The position numbers and the translations under genes are program-made. From assembly GCF_014201465.1 (NCBI RefSeq), contig NZ_JACHEP010000006.1, forward strand, positions 59,706-123,705: a stretch of 64,000 nucleotides of DNA. The letters run 5' to 3'. The first letter of the stretch is position 1. Each line of letters starts with the position of its first letter. Below, in pieces: positions 27,122-37,790 of this stretch. The DNA is from Anoxybacteroides tepidamans. GTDB lineage: Bacteria > Bacillota > Bacilli > Bacillales > Anoxybacillaceae. The notes below the pieces were generated by a model, which saw nothing but the letters and a program-made list of their open reading frames with translations, did no database searches and was not told where the DNA came from.

Positions 27122-28083
27122 AATTTGAAAAACCGCTTATAGAACTGCGAAAAAAAATTAGTGAACTAAAAGAATTTACAAAAACAGCAGAAGTCGATTT
27201 ATCTCCTGAAATTGAAAAGCTAGAAGCGAGATTAGAAAAATTAGAGAACGAAACATATGCGAACTTGACGCCATGGGATCGCGTGCAGATTGCGAGACAT
27301 CCGAACCGACCGACAACGCTTGATTACATTCAGCGACTATTTACGAATTTTTTAGAATGCCACGGTGATCGCTTATTTGGAGATGACGAAGCAATCGTAG
27401 GAGGTATTGCAAAATATCACGGACTTCCTGTGACGGTCATCGGGCATCAGCGCGGAAAAGATACGAAAGAAAACATTCGCCGCAATTTCGGAATGCCGCA
27501 TCCTGAAGGGTATCGAAAAGCGTTGCGCCTTATGAAGCAAGCGGAAAAATTTAACCGTCCGATTATTTGTTTTATTGATACGAAAGGAGCGTATCCTGGG
27601 AAGGCGGCGGAAGAACGAGGCCAAAGTGAAGCGATTGCGCGGAACTTGTTCGAAATGGCAGGACTCACCGTACCGATCGTCTGCATTGTTATCGGTGAAG
27701 GGGGAAGCGGTGGTGCGTTAGCGCTTGGCGTTGGCAACCATATTCACATGCTTGAAAATTCAACGTATTCTGTCATTTCTCCGGAAGGAGCGGCAGCGAT
27801 TTTATGGAAAGATGCTTCGCTTGCACGGCGAGCAGCCGAAACGATGAAAATTACTGCCCCTGATTTAAAAGCGTTTGGCGTCATCGATGAAATTATTCCA
27901 GAAGTTCGCGGCGGAGCACATCGCAATGTCGATGAACAGGCAAAAGCGATTGACAACGTGCTGAAACAGTCGTTAAAACAACTGCTTCAACTAGACGGCT
28001 CGGCTCTTGTCGAACAGCGGTATCAAAAATTCAAGCAAATCGGTCGATTTACGTTTTCTCGAAACGATCTCGGAGTAAAATAA
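27106..28083 (+). CDS. accA: Acetyl-CoA carboxylase carboxyltransferase subunit alpha
   Basis: 325 residues. The central motifs [37 protein letters not shown] and [12 protein letters not shown] form the oxyanion and biotin-binding region. It forms an A2B2 complex with AccD. The ATG at 27106 lies inside the accD end, so translation is coupled. A very strong terminator follows, separating accDA from pfkA. Confidence 0.96.
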   Translation: MVGELEFEKPLIELRKKISELKEFTKTAEVDLSPEIEKLEARLEKLENETYANLTPWDRVQIARHPNRPTTLDYIQRLFTNFLECHGDRLFGDDEAIVGGIAKYHGLPVTVIGHQRGKDTKENIRRNFGMPHPEGYRKALRLMKQAEKFNRPIICFIDTKGAYPGKAAEERGQSEAIARNLFEMAGLTVPIVCIVIGEGGSGGALALGVGNHIHMLENSTYSVISPEGAAAILWKDASLARRAAETMKITAPDLKAFGVIDEIIPEVRGGAHRNVDEQAKAIDNVLKQSLKQLLQLDGSALVEQRYQKFKQIGRFTFSRNDLGVK

Positions 28084-28084
28084 T

Positions 28085-29226
<1,142 letters not shown>

Positions 29227-29276
29227 AAAAATGGTATCGTTACCATAGTAATGAGCGGAAAGGAAGAAGGGAGAAT

Positions 29277-31037
29277 ATGCGAAAAACGAAAATTGTTTGT
29301 ACGATTGGTCCCGCAAGCGAAAGCGTCGAAAAGCTCGTGGAGCTAATCGAAGCGGGCATGAATGTAGCGCGCTTAAACTTCTCGCACGGCGATTATGCTG
29401 AGCACGGTCAACGCATAAAAAACATTCGTGAGGCAGCGAAGCGGACAAGGAAAACGGTTGCGATCCTTCTTGATACGAAAGGACCGGAAATTCGTACACA
29501 TAATATGGAAAATGGAGCGATTGAATTAAAAGAAGGATCGCAAGTAGTGATCTCCATGGATGAAATGCTCGGTACGCCAGAAAAATTTTCGGTTACGTAC
29601 GAAGGTTTGATTGACGATGTTACACCAGGTGCGAAAATTCTTCTCGACGACGGCTTAATTGGACTAGAAGTATTATCTGTGAATAAACAAACGAGAGAAA
29701 TTGTGACGAAAGTTTTAAACAGCGGTGTGTTAAAAAATAAAAAAGGAGTAAACGTGCCAGGTGTGCGTGTTAACTTGCCGGGCATTACTGAGAAAGACCG
29801 TCAAGATATTTTATTTGGTATTGAACAAGGAGTAGATTTTATCGCTGCTTCTTTTGTTCGCCGTGCATCCGATGTGCTCGAAATTCGCGAGTTGCTAGAA
29901 GCGAATGATGCGCTCGATATTAAAATTATTCCGAAAATTGAAAACCAAGAAGGTGTCGACAATATCAATGAAATTTTGGAAGTAGCGGACGGATTGATGG
30001 TGGCACGCGGCGATTTAGGTGTTGAAATTCCGGCGGAAGAAGTGCCTCTCGTACAAAAAGAGCTCATTAAAAAGTGCAATGCGCTCGGGAAACCGGTCAT
30101 TACAGCGACGCAAATGTTAGATTCAATGCAGCGTAACCCGCGTCCGACGAGAGCGGAAGCAAGCGATGTAGCGAACGCAATTTTCGACGGAACCGATGCG
30201 ATTATGCTGTCAGGGGAAACGGCAGCAGGTCTTTATCCGGTCGAAGCAGTAAAAACGATGCATCGCATTGCGTTGCGCACAGAACAAGCGCTACAATATC
30301 GCGATTTGCTAGCACAACGTACAAAGCAAAGTAGAACAACGATTACGGATGCGATCGGTCAATCGGTTGCTCATACAGCTTTAAATCTCGATGTCGCGGC
30401 GATTGTCACACCGACTGTAAGCGGACAAACGGCGCGCATGATTTCAAAATATCGGCCAAAAGCACCAATTGTCGCTGTAACATCGAGCGACGCTGTATCG
30501 CGGAAGTTAGTGCTCGTATGGGGGGTATATCCGCAAGTTGCTCTGCAAGTAAACTCAACAGACGAAATGCTTGACATTGCAGTAGAAGCAGCCGTGAAAT
30601 CAGGCATTGTCAAACATGGTGACTTAGTGGTCATCACAGCGGGTGTTCCAGTTGGTGAAACAGGATCGACAAACTTAATGAAGGTTCATGTCGTTGGTGA
30701 TATTATTGCCAAAGGACAAGGAATCGGTCGCAAATCAGCTTTTGGTAAAGTAGTCATTGCGAAAACGGTAGAAGAAGCGCTTAACAAAATGACAGAAGGC
30801 GGCATTCTCGTCACATATAGCACAGATGCGGATATGATGAAAGCGCTAGAAAAAGCGGCAGCGATCATTACGGAAGAAGGCGGATTGACGAGCCATGCCG
30901 CTGTTGTCGGTTTAAGCCTTGGCATTCCGGTTATTGTTGGAGTGCCAAATGCGACATCCGTTTTAAAAGACGGACAAGAAATTACGGTTGATGCGGGATT
31001 TGGCGCGATTTATCAAGGACATGCAAGCGTGTTATAA
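29277..31037 (+). CDS. pyk: Pyruvate kinase with extra C-terminal PEP-utilising domain
   Basis: 586 residues. The catalytic core spans about residues 1-475 ([36 protein letters not shown]). The last ~110 residues form the extra domain typical of Bacillus and Geobacillus, with [13 protein letters not shown], which resembles the phosphohistidine region of PEP synthase. It makes ATP and pyruvate from PEP. ATG at 29277 after GGAAGAAGGGAG, 50 nt after pfkA. The gap holds a short palindrome (29231-29246). Confidence 0.97.
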   Translation: MRKTKIVCTIGPASESVEKLVELIEAGMNVARLNFSHGDYAEHGQRIKNIREAAKRTRKTVAILLDTKGPEIRTHNMENGAIELKEGSQVVISMDEMLGTPEKFSVTYEGLIDDVTPGAKILLDDGLIGLEVLSVNKQTREIVTKVLNSGVLKNKKGVNVPGVRVNLPGITEKDRQDILFGIEQGVDFIAASFVRRASDVLEIRELLEANDALDIKIIPKIENQEGVDNINEILEVADGLMVARGDLGVEIPAEEVPLVQKELIKKCNALGKPVITATQMLDSMQRNPRPTRAEASDVANAIFDGTDAIMLSGETAAGLYPVEAVKTMHRIALRTEQALQYRDLLAQRTKQSRTTITDAIGQSVAHTALNLDVAAIVTPTVSGQTARMISKYRPKAPIVAVTSSDAVSRKLVLVWGVYPQVALQVNSTDEMLDIAVEAAVKSGIVKHGDLVVITAGVPVGETGSTNLMKVHVVGDIIAKGQGIGRKSAFGKVVIAKTVEEALNKMTEGGILVTYSTDADMMKALEKAAAIITEEGGLTSHAAVVGLSLGIPVIVGVPNATSVLKDGQEITVDAGFGAIYQGHASVL

Positions 31038-31041
31038 GATA

Positions 31042-31080
31042 TAATAAAACAGGGAAGATCCTTCTCTGTTTTATTTTTTT
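31042..31080 (+). terminator. Terminator after pyk
   Basis: Stem AATAAAACAGGGAAG / TTCTCTGTTTTATT with one wobble, then seven T residues. Confidence 0.95.
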
Positions 31081-31098
31081 GAGGAAGGGTGAAGCAAT

Positions 31099-31485
31099 AT
31101 GCGAATCATTGTAGCACTTTTTATCATTATTCCAGTGATTGAAATCGTTTTATTTGTTCTGTCCGGTCAATTGATCGGTGTTTGGCCGACGGTTGCTCTC
31201 ATCGTTGCAACGGGAGTTTTAGGAGCGTGGCTTTCAAAGCGGCAAGGGCTAGCCGTCATACAAGAAGCAAAGCGTGAGTTCATGTATGGTCGACTTCCGA
31301 GCGGTGCGATATTGGATGGGATTTGTGTGTTAGTCGGCGGCGTTCTTTTATTAACGCCGGGGTTTCTCACTGATATTATGGGGCTTTTTTTACTTCTTCC
31401 AACGACAAGGACTCTTATCAAACCAATTCTTGCCCGATGGTTGAAATCTTTGTTTGAAACAAAAACATTTTTCTATAAAAGATAG
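31099..31485 (+). CDS. fxsA: FxsA family membrane protein
   Basis: 128 residues with four hydrophobic helices (about 2-20, 27-45, 72-100). FxsA was named in E. coli for relief of phage exclusion; its normal role is unknown. The motif GALLLLTPGFLTD appears here as GGVLLLTPGFLTDIMGLFLL. GAGGAAGGGTG precedes the ATG. A hairpin follows the stop. Confidence 0.88.
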   Translation: MRIIVALFIIIPVIEIVLFVLSGQLIGVWPTVALIVATGVLGAWLSKRQGLAVIQEAKREFMYGRLPSGAILDGICVLVGGVLLLTPGFLTDIMGLFLLLPTTRTLIKPILARWLKSLFETKTFFYKR

Positions 31486-31487
31486 AA

Positions 31488-31520
31488 CCCTTCTTAATGA
31501 TGAAAGAAGGGCTTGTTTAT
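31488..31520 (+). terminator. Probable terminator after fxsA
   Basis: Stem CCCTTCTT / AAGAAGGG; the downstream T tract is weak (CTTGTTTATTAA). Confidence 0.6.
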
Positions 31521-31542
31521 TAATGATTCAGTAAATTTTGAA

Positions 31543-31700
31543 TCGCCATCCAGCCTATCTAGCTTATAGGCGGCATCGGCACGAATCGCTCCACCCTGCA
31601 TTGCGGATGGGACTTGTACGATCTTCGCGGAGCTAGGATGGCGACATTTTGCCGCTTTCCGCAGGACGTGGGCTGCCTGTAGGTGAAATTGGGGAGTTGA
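31543..31700. repeat. GC-rich structured block between fxsA and ytvI, nature unknown
   Basis: Outer arms TCGCCATCC (31543-31551) and GGATGGCGA (31636-31644) are perfectly complementary, next to an inner pair CTAGCT / AGCTAG. A small hairpin CCTAT / ATAGG follows the first arm. The block is clearly richer in G and C than the intergenic DNA on both sides and carries no gene I can recognise; short open frames exist on both strands but lack start signals. It lies between convergent genes, so it is not a leader of either. It could be a dispersed repeat or a small RNA. Confidence 0.45.
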
Positions 31701-31714
31701 GCTTTTCGCTTTTC

Positions 31715-32830
31715 TTACGTCGACGGTTTTCCGGTAATAAAATTCCAGAGATCATGAAAGACGTTGGCGCTATGCAATGCCCGAATGATGACGAGAAGCA
31801 CCGGACCGGCAATTAAACCGAGAAAACCGAGGAGTTTGAACCCGACAAATAGAGAGATTAATGTAGCGAGCGGATCAAGACCGATCGAGGACGAAAGAAC
31901 TTTAGGTTCCATAATTTGCCTCTGAACGAGCACCACGATGTATAAAATCCCTAATCCAATCGCAAACGGTACGTCTCCGCTAACAGCGGCGTATATAATC
32001 CAAGGAACAAAGACAATTCCTGTTCCTAAATACGGCAAAATATCAACGATGCCAATAATGAGCGCGATCGTAATCGCATAGTCGACGCGCAAAATCAACA
32101 GTCCAATCAACACAATGACGGTCGTAATGGAAATGAGCGTTGCTTGCGCTTTTATAAAACCGAACAGCGCTCGTTTTAAATTGATAAATACGGTGCGTCC
32201 GCTTTTTTGCACTTTGTTTGGCAAAAAATGTTGAATCGCACTACTTAATCGGTACCAGTCTTTGCTGATGAAAAAAGTAGCTAGCAGTGAAAAGATGATG
32301 ACAGTTGCTGCGTTTGGTAGCCAACTAAGCAACTTCGGGATGTTTTGCAGCAACCCTTGAATAAATTGCCCGACCGTTGTAGCTATTTTCGTTCCGACTG
32401 CTTGAATGTTGCTCATAATCGTATCTTGTTGGCTCACATCTAAATTTTTAAATAAAGCAGCCCAATCGTTGTAAAGCGGAATGATTTGGCTAGCAAAAAA
32501 GTCTTCGATATAAACAATGAGATTTTGAAAATGGCTCGGTACCACTTCCGCTAAATATTGCGTGCCTGAAACAATTTCAGCGATCAGCAACGTGACCAAG
32601 CCTGCCAAAATTGCAAATAATAAAACTAACACAATGATAACGGCTAATGGTCTTGGTATTTTTTTCTTTTCTAAGTAGTTCACAAAAGGATTGATAAAAA
32701 AAGCAGTAAAAAGCGCGATAATAAACGGATATGTAACCGTTGCGGTATAATAAATGGCGATAGCGCCGAGCGTGACGGCTGCGATAACGAAAAGAAAACG
32801 AAGCGTGCTATGTAAATATTGATGGGACAA
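31715..32830 (-). CDS. ytvI: AI-2E family transporter, sporulation membrane protein YtvI
   Basis: 371 residues with about eight membrane helices in the typical AI-2E layout: two pairs near the N-terminus, a long soluble segment (about 75-150) and the C-terminal helix bundle with VDILPYLGTGIVFVPWIIY. The group is often annotated as a sporulation integral membrane protein; transport substrate unknown. TTG start at 32830 with GGAGGTG immediately upstream. Confidence 0.88.
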   Translation of the reverse strand: MSHQYLHSTLRFLFVIAAVTLGAIAIYYTATVTYPFIIALFTAFFINPFVNYLEKKKIPRPLAVIIVLVLLFAILAGLVTLLIAEIVSGTQYLAEVVPSHFQNLIVYIEDFFASQIIPLYNDWAALFKNLDVSQQDTIMSNIQAVGTKIATTVGQFIQGLLQNIPKLLSWLPNAATVIIFSLLATFFISKDWYRLSSAIQHFLPNKVQKSGRTVFINLKRALFGFIKAQATLISITTVIVLIGLLILRVDYAITIALIIGIVDILPYLGTGIVFVPWIIYAAVSGDVPFAIGLGILYIVVLVQRQIMEPKVLSSSIGLDPLATLISLFVGFKLLGFLGLIAGPVLLVIIRALHSANVFHDLWNFITGKPST

Positions 32831-32930
32831 AATTTCACCTCCAAATTTTATCCATAGTATAATACTACATTATTATATACGTTTATGAAAAGAAGAAGGT
32901 TTCAATTTTTATTGGAAAGGAAGACAAAAC

Positions 32931-33386
32931 TTGAATGAACCCATTTTATTTTTGCTTATTTTGCTGGTGACGGGTATAATCGCGAAAAACCAATCGCTAA
33001 TTATTGCTGTTTCGATTTTGTTATCCATTAAAATAATCGGTTTAGAAGAAAAGTGGCTTCCAGCGATTCAAGCTAAAGGAATTCATTGGGGGGTCACGAT
33101 TATCACGATCGCTGTACTGACGCCAATTGCTACAGGTGAGATCGGCTTTAAGCAGCTCGTGGCATCACTGCAGTCGTTTTCGGCTTGGGTCGCGCTTCTA
33201 TCAGGGGTGCTCGTCGCTTTGGTAGCAAGAGGGGGAATAACGTTATTATCGGCGGATCCCCATATAACGGCTGCTCTTGTGCTTGGAACAATTATTGCCG
33301 TTTCATTGTTCCATGGCGTTGCGGTCGGTCCGCTCATTGGGGCGGGAATTGCGTATATGGTTATAAAAATGATAGAATATTTATGA
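32931..33386 (+). CDS. ytwI: DUF441 membrane protein (YtwI-like)
   Basis: 151 residues with four to five hydrophobic helices. The family member in B. subtilis (ytwI) also lies next to citZ. HGVAVGPLIGAGIAY near the C-terminus is conserved in the family. Function unknown. TTG start at 32931 after GGAAAGGAAG. Divergent from ytvI. Confidence 0.85.
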   Translation: MNEPILFLLILLVTGIIAKNQSLIIAVSILLSIKIIGLEEKWLPAIQAKGIHWGVTIITIAVLTPIATGEIGFKQLVASLQSFSAWVALLSGVLVALVARGGITLLSADPHITAALVLGTIIAVSLFHGVAVGPLIGAGIAYMVIKMIEYL

Positions 33387-33432
33387 AAATCATTTTTTTA
33401 TGATAATATTGACAAAGAATGAGCGGTTTTGA

Positions 33433-33461
33433 TTCACAAAAGTCAGATAATTGTTTATAAT
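33433..33461 (+). promoter_or_regulatory. SigA promoter of citZ
   Basis: TTCACA at 33433-33438 and a perfect TATAAT at 33456-33461, with 17 bp between. It gives a leader of about 205 nt before citZ. Confidence 0.75.
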
Positions 33462-33504
33462 ATAGACAAGCGCCCTTTTCTTTGTCTACGCCATATTTGG
33501 ATGA

Positions 33505-33548
33505 TATTCGTATTGTCGCGCATCAATGAACGGGTGACAATACGAATA
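33505..33548 (+). promoter_or_regulatory. 13-bp hairpin in the citZ leader
   Basis: TATTCGTATTGTC and GACAATACGAATA are perfectly complementary with an 18-nt loop. No T tract follows, so it is not a simple terminator. In B. subtilis aconitase is reported to bind the citZ leader RNA, so this could be the corresponding element. Confidence 0.55.
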
Positions 33549-33558
33549 CAATATAAAA

Positions 33559-33572
33559 TGTAAGCATTTTCT
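33559..33572 (+). promoter_or_regulatory. Probable cre (CcpA site) in the citZ leader
   Basis: TGTAAGCATTTTCT matches the cre consensus with two mismatches and lies about 90 bp downstream of the predicted transcription start. This is a roadblock position that fits glucose repression of citrate synthase. Confidence 0.6.
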
Positions 33573-33672
33573 TTTTTGGTTTTTATTCTATCATTTCGAG
33601 CAAGCGCTCGCTCTCACATCATGAAGCACATAATGGGAGAAGGGGAATTTTTAGAGAAAAGGAGAGATGTCT

Positions 33673-34791
33673 ATGACAGTAACACGCGGTCTTGAAGGGG
33701 TTGTTGCAACGACTTCCAGCATTAGTTCCATCATCGATGACACATTAACGTACGTTGGCTATGATATTGACGATTTAGCCGAAAATGCTACATTTGAAGA
33801 GGTTGTTTACCTGCTTTGGCATCGCGCGCTTCCAACGAAAGAGCAGCTGGAAGAATTGAAAAAGCAGCTAGCCGAAAATGCAGCGATTCCAAACGAAATT
33901 ATTGAACATTTCAAATTGTATCCGATCGACAAAGTGCATCCGATGGCGGCATTGCGCACGGCGATTTCTTTGTTAGGATTGTACGATGAAGAAGCCGACG
34001 TCATGGATTCGGAAGCAAACTATCGCAAGGCGATTCGCTTGCAGGCAAAAATTCCGACGATCGTCACAGCGTTCTCACGCATTCGAAAAGGATTGGAGCC
34101 GATTACACCGCGCCAAGATTTGAGCTTTGCCGCTAACTTCTTGTATATGCTAACAGGAAACGAACCGAATGAAATTGCTGTTGAAGCGTTTGATAAAGCA
34201 CTCGTATTGCATGCAGATCATGAGCTGAACGCATCGACATTTACAGCGCGTGTCTGTGTGGCGACATTGTCTGATATTTATTCCGGCATTACAGCGGCAA
34301 TCGGTGCCCTAAAAGGTCCGCTTCATGGCGGTGCAAACGAAGCAGTTATGAAAATGCTTACAGAAATCGGCACTGTTGAGAACGCCGAGCCGTATGTTCG
34401 CAAAAAGCTTGAAAACAAAGAGAAAATTATGGGATTTGGCCACCGTGTTTACCGCAAAGGCGATCCGCGTGCAAAACATTTGAAAAAAATGTCAGAAAAA
34501 TTAACGAAACTTGTTGGTGAGCCGCATTGGTATGAAATGTCAACGAAAATTGAAGACATCGTCACTTCGACGAAAGCATTGCCGCCAAACGTTGATTTTT
34601 ATTCTGCGTCTGTGTATCATTGTTTAGGAATTGACCATGATTTGTTTACGCCGATTTTTGCTGTGAGCCGCATGTCAGGATGGCTTGCGCACATTTTAGA
34701 ACAATATGAGAACAACCGTCTCATCCGCCCGCGCGCTGAGTACACAGGACCAGCGAAACGGGCTTATGTGCCGATTGAACAAAGAGGATAG
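33673..34791 (+). CDS. citZ: Citrate synthase
   Basis: 372 residues. It condenses oxaloacetate and acetyl-CoA. The active-site histidines lie in HADHELNAST and GFGHRVYRKGDPRA, and the aspartate in the C-terminal FYSASVYHCLG region. The ATG at 33673 is 8 nt after AAAAGGAGA; an in-frame ATG at 33667 is too near. It is first in a citZ-icd-mdh cluster. Regulation by CcpA is suggested by the leader cre. Confidence 0.97.
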   Translation: MTVTRGLEGVVATTSSISSIIDDTLTYVGYDIDDLAENATFEEVVYLLWHRALPTKEQLEELKKQLAENAAIPNEIIEHFKLYPIDKVHPMAALRTAISLLGLYDEEADVMDSEANYRKAIRLQAKIPTIVTAFSRIRKGLEPITPRQDLSFAANFLYMLTGNEPNEIAVEAFDKALVLHADHELNASTFTARVCVATLSDIYSGITAAIGALKGPLHGGANEAVMKMLTEIGTVENAEPYVRKKLENKEKIMGFGHRVYRKGDPRAKHLKKMSEKLTKLVGEPHWYEMSTKIEDIVTSTKALPPNVDFYSASVYHCLGIDHDLFTPIFAVSRMSGWLAHILEQYENNRLIRPRAEYTGPAKRAYVPIEQRG

Positions 34792-34802
34792 AAAAAGGGA
34801 GA

Positions 34803-34894
34803 ATCGTTGGTCCTAGGGGTCGGGGACCGAAGCTACGCAGCGATGGGAACAAAGGGCGGGAGGATGCTCGCATTTTCTCGCCCTTCACATTAAA
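34803..34894 (+). promoter_or_regulatory. Structured citZ-icd intergenic region
   Basis: Two hairpin regions are visible: ATCGTTGGTCC pairs with GGACC and CAGCGAT further on, and AAGGGCG pairs with CGCCCTT (34853-34887). Neither has a following T tract, so readthrough into icd is likely. An RNA-processing or stability role is inferred. Confidence 0.4.
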
Positions 34895-34914
34895 TACATT
34901 GGAGGTTGTTACAA

Positions 34915-36189
34915 GTGGTTCAAGGTGAAAAAATTACAGTCACAAACGGCGTGCTAAACGTGCCAAACAATCCGATTATTCCTTTCATTGAAGGGGATGG
35001 GACAGGCCCTGATATTTGGGCGGCAGCATCCCGTGTGCTAGAAGCAGCGGTTGAAAAAGCGTACAAAGGCGAAAAGAAAATTGTGTGGAAAGAAGTTCTT
35101 GCCGGCGAAAAAGCATACAAGCTGACAGGAGAATGGTTGCCACAAGAAACGCTTGATGTCATTCGTGAATACATAATTGCGATTAAAGGCCCGCTTACAA
35201 CGCCGGTAGGTGGTGGAATTCGCTCGTTAAACGTAGCGCTTCGCCAAGAATTAGATTTATTCGTTTGTTTGCGTCCCGTTCGTTATTTTAAAGGCGTACC
35301 TTCTCCAGTAAAGCGTCCTGAAGATACAGATATGGTCATTTTCCGCGAAAACACGGAAGACATTTATGCCGGCATCGAATATGCAAAGGGGACACCAGAA
35401 GTCAAAAAAGTGATTGATTTCTTGCAAAACGAAATGGGCGTCCGCAAAATCCGCTTCCCAGAAACGTCGGGAATCGGCATTAAACCTATTTCGGAGGAGG
35501 GGACGAAACGCCTCGTGCGGGCAGCGATTAATTATGCGATCGAGCATGGCCGCAAATCGGTAACGCTCGTACATAAAGGAAATATTATGAAGTTTACGGA
35601 AGGCGCGTTCAAAAACTGGGGCTATGAGTTAGCAGAACAAGAGTTTGGCGATAAAGTGTTCACTTGGGCGGAATATGACCGCATTGTTGAAGCGGAAGGA
35701 AAAGAAGCGGCAAACAAAGCGCAAGCGGAAGCGGAAGCTGCAGGAAAAATCATCATTAAAGATGCGATTGCCGATATTTTCTTGCAGCAAATTTTGACGC
35801 GTCCGCGCGAGTTTGATGTTGTCGCAACGATGAACTTGAACGGTGACTACATCTCGGATGCTTTAGCAGCACAAGTAGGCGGCATTGGCATCGCTCCTGG
35901 TGCGAACATTAACTACGAAACAGGGCATGCGATTTTTGAAGCGACTCACGGTACGGCGCCGAAGTATGCGGGACTGGATAAAGTGAACCCGTCATCGGTC
36001 ATTTTATCGGGCGTGATGATGTTTGAACATCTTGGTTGGAACGAAGCAGCGAAATTGATCATCGATTCAATGGAAAAAACGATTGCGTCGAAAGTGGTTA
36101 CGTATGACTTTGCTCGTCTCATGGAAGGCGCAACAGAAGTGAAATGTTCGGAGTTTGCTGATGCGTTAATTCGCAATATGGGGGAATGA
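34915..36189 (+). CDS. icd: Isocitrate dehydrogenase (NADP)
   Basis: 424 residues. It oxidises isocitrate to 2-oxoglutarate. Substrate-binding segments [16 protein letters not shown] and [13 protein letters not shown] and the C-terminal GTAPKYAG nucleotide loop are present. The start is taken as GTG at 34915, 9 nt after GGAGG; the frame opens at a TTG at 34906 that is too close. It is the second gene of the TCA cluster, 22 nt before mdh. Confidence 0.97.
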   Translation: MVQGEKITVTNGVLNVPNNPIIPFIEGDGTGPDIWAAASRVLEAAVEKAYKGEKKIVWKEVLAGEKAYKLTGEWLPQETLDVIREYIIAIKGPLTTPVGGGIRSLNVALRQELDLFVCLRPVRYFKGVPSPVKRPEDTDMVIFRENTEDIYAGIEYAKGTPEVKKVIDFLQNEMGVRKIRFPETSGIGIKPISEEGTKRLVRAAINYAIEHGRKSVTLVHKGNIMKFTEGAFKNWGYELAEQEFGDKVFTWAEYDRIVEAEGKEAANKAQAEAEAAGKIIIKDAIADIFLQQILTRPREFDVVATMNLNGDYISDALAAQVGGIGIAPGANINYETGHAIFEATHGTAPKYAGLDKVNPSSVILSGVMMFEHLGWNEAAKLIIDSMEKTIASKVVTYDFARLMEGATEVKCSEFADALIRNMGE

Positions 36190-36211
36190 AACAAAAAAGG
36201 GGATGGGAAAA

Positions 36212-37150
36212 ATGACGATGAAACGAAAAAAAATATCAGTGATTGGTGCTGGCTTTACCGGTGCGACAACAGCGTTCATTTTAGCACAAAAAGAGCTCGG
36301 AGATGTCGTGCTCGTTGATATTCCGCAATTAGAGAACCCGACAAAAGGAAAAGCGTTGGATATGCTTGAATCAAGCCCTGTATTGGGATTTGATGCAAAC
36401 ATTATCGGCACATCCGACTATGCGGATACGGCTGATTCCGACATCGTTGTCATCACGGCAGGGATTGCGCGCAAACCGGGAATGAGCCGCGATGACCTTG
36501 TGACAACGAACCAAAAGATTATGAAGGCCGTCACAAAAGAAATCGTTAAATATTCGCCGAATTGCTATATTATCGTGTTGACAAACCCGGTCGATGCGAT
36601 GACGTATACCGTTTATAAAGAGTCAGGATTCCCGAAAAACCGCGTCATTGGTCAATCGGGCGTGCTTGATACGGCACGTTTCCGTACATTTGTTGCTCAG
36701 GAATTAAATCTTTCGGTGAAAGACATTACCGGCTTCGTGTTAGGCGGACACGGCGATGATATGGTGCCGCTCGTACGCTACTCTTATGCAGGCGGCATTC
36801 CGCTTGAAACGTTAATTCCGAAAGAGCGTTTAGATGCGATTGTGGAACGTACGCGCAAAGGTGGCGGCGAAATCGTGAACTTGCTTGGCAACGGCAGTGC
36901 TTACTATGCGCCAGCAGCTTCGCTTGTCGAAATGGTTGAAGCGATCATTAAAGATCAACGCCGCGTGCTGCCGGCGATCGCTTACCTTGAAGGTGAATAC
37001 GGATATGAAGGCATTTACTTAGGCGTACCGACAATTTTAGGCGGCAACGGTATCGAAAAAGTAATCGAGCTTGAACTTACGGAAGAAGAAAAAGCGGCGC
37101 TTGCGAAATCCGTCGAATCCGTAAAAAATGTCATGAAAGTATTAGAATAA
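36212..37150 (+). CDS. mdh: Malate dehydrogenase (LDH-like type)
   Basis: 312 residues. It interconverts malate and oxaloacetate with NAD. The Rossmann motif [10 protein letters not shown], the [13 protein letters not shown] substrate loop with its arginines, and the catalytic histidine in GGHGDDMVP are all present. The ATG at 36212 is chosen because AAAAGGGGATGG lies at the right distance, whereas ATG 36203 overlaps that site. A 13-bp terminator follows. Confidence 0.97.
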   Translation: MTMKRKKISVIGAGFTGATTAFILAQKELGDVVLVDIPQLENPTKGKALDMLESSPVLGFDANIIGTSDYADTADSDIVVITAGIARKPGMSRDDLVTTNQKIMKAVTKEIVKYSPNCYIIVLTNPVDAMTYTVYKESGFPKNRVIGQSGVLDTARFRTFVAQELNLSVKDITGFVLGGHGDDMVPLVRYSYAGGIPLETLIPKERLDAIVERTRKGGGEIVNLLGNGSAYYAPAASLVEMVEAIIKDQRRVLPAIAYLEGEYGYEGIYLGVPTILGGNGIEKVIELELTEEEKAALAKSVESVKNVMKVLE

Positions 37151-37157
37151 AGTGTGG

Positions 37158-37192
37158 ACAAACATTCGGGGCATTCCCGAATGTTTGTTTCT
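37158..37192 (+). terminator. Terminator after mdh
   Basis: Perfect 13-bp stem ACAAACATTCGGG / CCCGAATGTTTGT with a GCATT loop. Confidence 0.93.
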
Positions 37193-37200
37193 ATACATAA

Positions 37201-37214
37201 TGAAAACGCTTTCG
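37201..37214 (+). promoter_or_regulatory. cre (CcpA site) just upstream of the MaoC-like gene
   Basis: TGAAAACGCTTTCG matches the cre consensus TGWNANCGNTNWCA at 13 of 14 positions and lies 19 nt before the start codon, next to the ribosome site. Binding there would block transcription, so the gene should be catabolite-repressed. Confidence 0.75.
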
Positions 37215-37233
37215 AAACAAAGGGGTGTAAGCG

Positions 37234-37704
37234 ATGTTAAAAAAGCGAAAGCTCGGGAGAAATATATCAGAAATCACGGTCGGGGAAAAATTAGTCATTA
37301 ACGCGAAAATTGAAGATAAAGACTTATTGCTGTATCTCGGATTAACCGATGATGCGAATCCGCTATACATCCAGCACGACTACGCTTCACAAACACCGTT
37401 GAAAAAGCCGATTGTTCCTGCGATTATGTTGACAGGAATGATCACGTCCGCCATTTCGAAATATTTGCCGGGTCCGGGAAGCCATATTAAAAGGCATGAT
37501 ATTCATTTTCTTAAGCCTGTCTATCATTATGAACAGCTGCAATTTTGGTTTGAAGTCAAAGGGGTAGATATAGAAGATCATTCGATTACGATTGCGGTCG
37601 AAGCGTTGCGCGACGAGAAAGAAAAAGTGCTCGAAGGAACGTTGATGGTCTGCCCTCCACACGCGATATCAACGCTCGATAGCCGGTTTTTAGAAAATTT
37701 TTAA
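37234..37704 (+). CDS. MaoC-like hotdog-fold dehydratase
   Basis: 156 residues. The core resembles R-specific enoyl-CoA hydratases: DDANPLYIQHDYA carries the Asp of the usual D-x4-H active site, with the His position shifted or replaced (NPLYIQHD). IVPAIMLTGMI matches the family segment after the active site. It probably acts on acyl-CoA or acyl-ACP, and control by CcpA suggests fatty acid breakdown, but the substrate is not known. GGGGTG before the ATG. Confidence 0.8.
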   Translation: MLKKRKLGRNISEITVGEKLVINAKIEDKDLLLYLGLTDDANPLYIQHDYASQTPLKKPIVPAIMLTGMITSAISKYLPGPGSHIKRHDIHFLKPVYHYEQLQFWFEVKGVDIEDHSITIAVEALRDEKEKVLEGTLMVCPPHAISTLDSRFLENF

Positions 37705-37711
37705 TGGTATG

Positions 37712-37742
37712 GGCTGTCTCCTTAAGAGGCAGTCTTTTTTTG
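37712..37742 (+). terminator. Terminator before phoP
   Basis: Stem GGCTGTCTC / GAGGCAGTC with wobble pairs, then seven T residues. Confidence 0.8.
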
Positions 37743-37747
37743 TGGTA

Positions 37748-37756
37748 TGGTATAAT
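37748..37756 (+). promoter_or_regulatory. Extended -10 promoter of phoPR
   Basis: TGGTATAAT gives a TGn extension directly before a perfect TATAAT, 35 nt before the phoP start; no clear -35 lies upstream, which is typical of extended -10 promoters. Confidence 0.6.
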
Positions 37757-37790
37757 GAAAAAAGAGATTTTATGAAATATGGAGGAGAAT

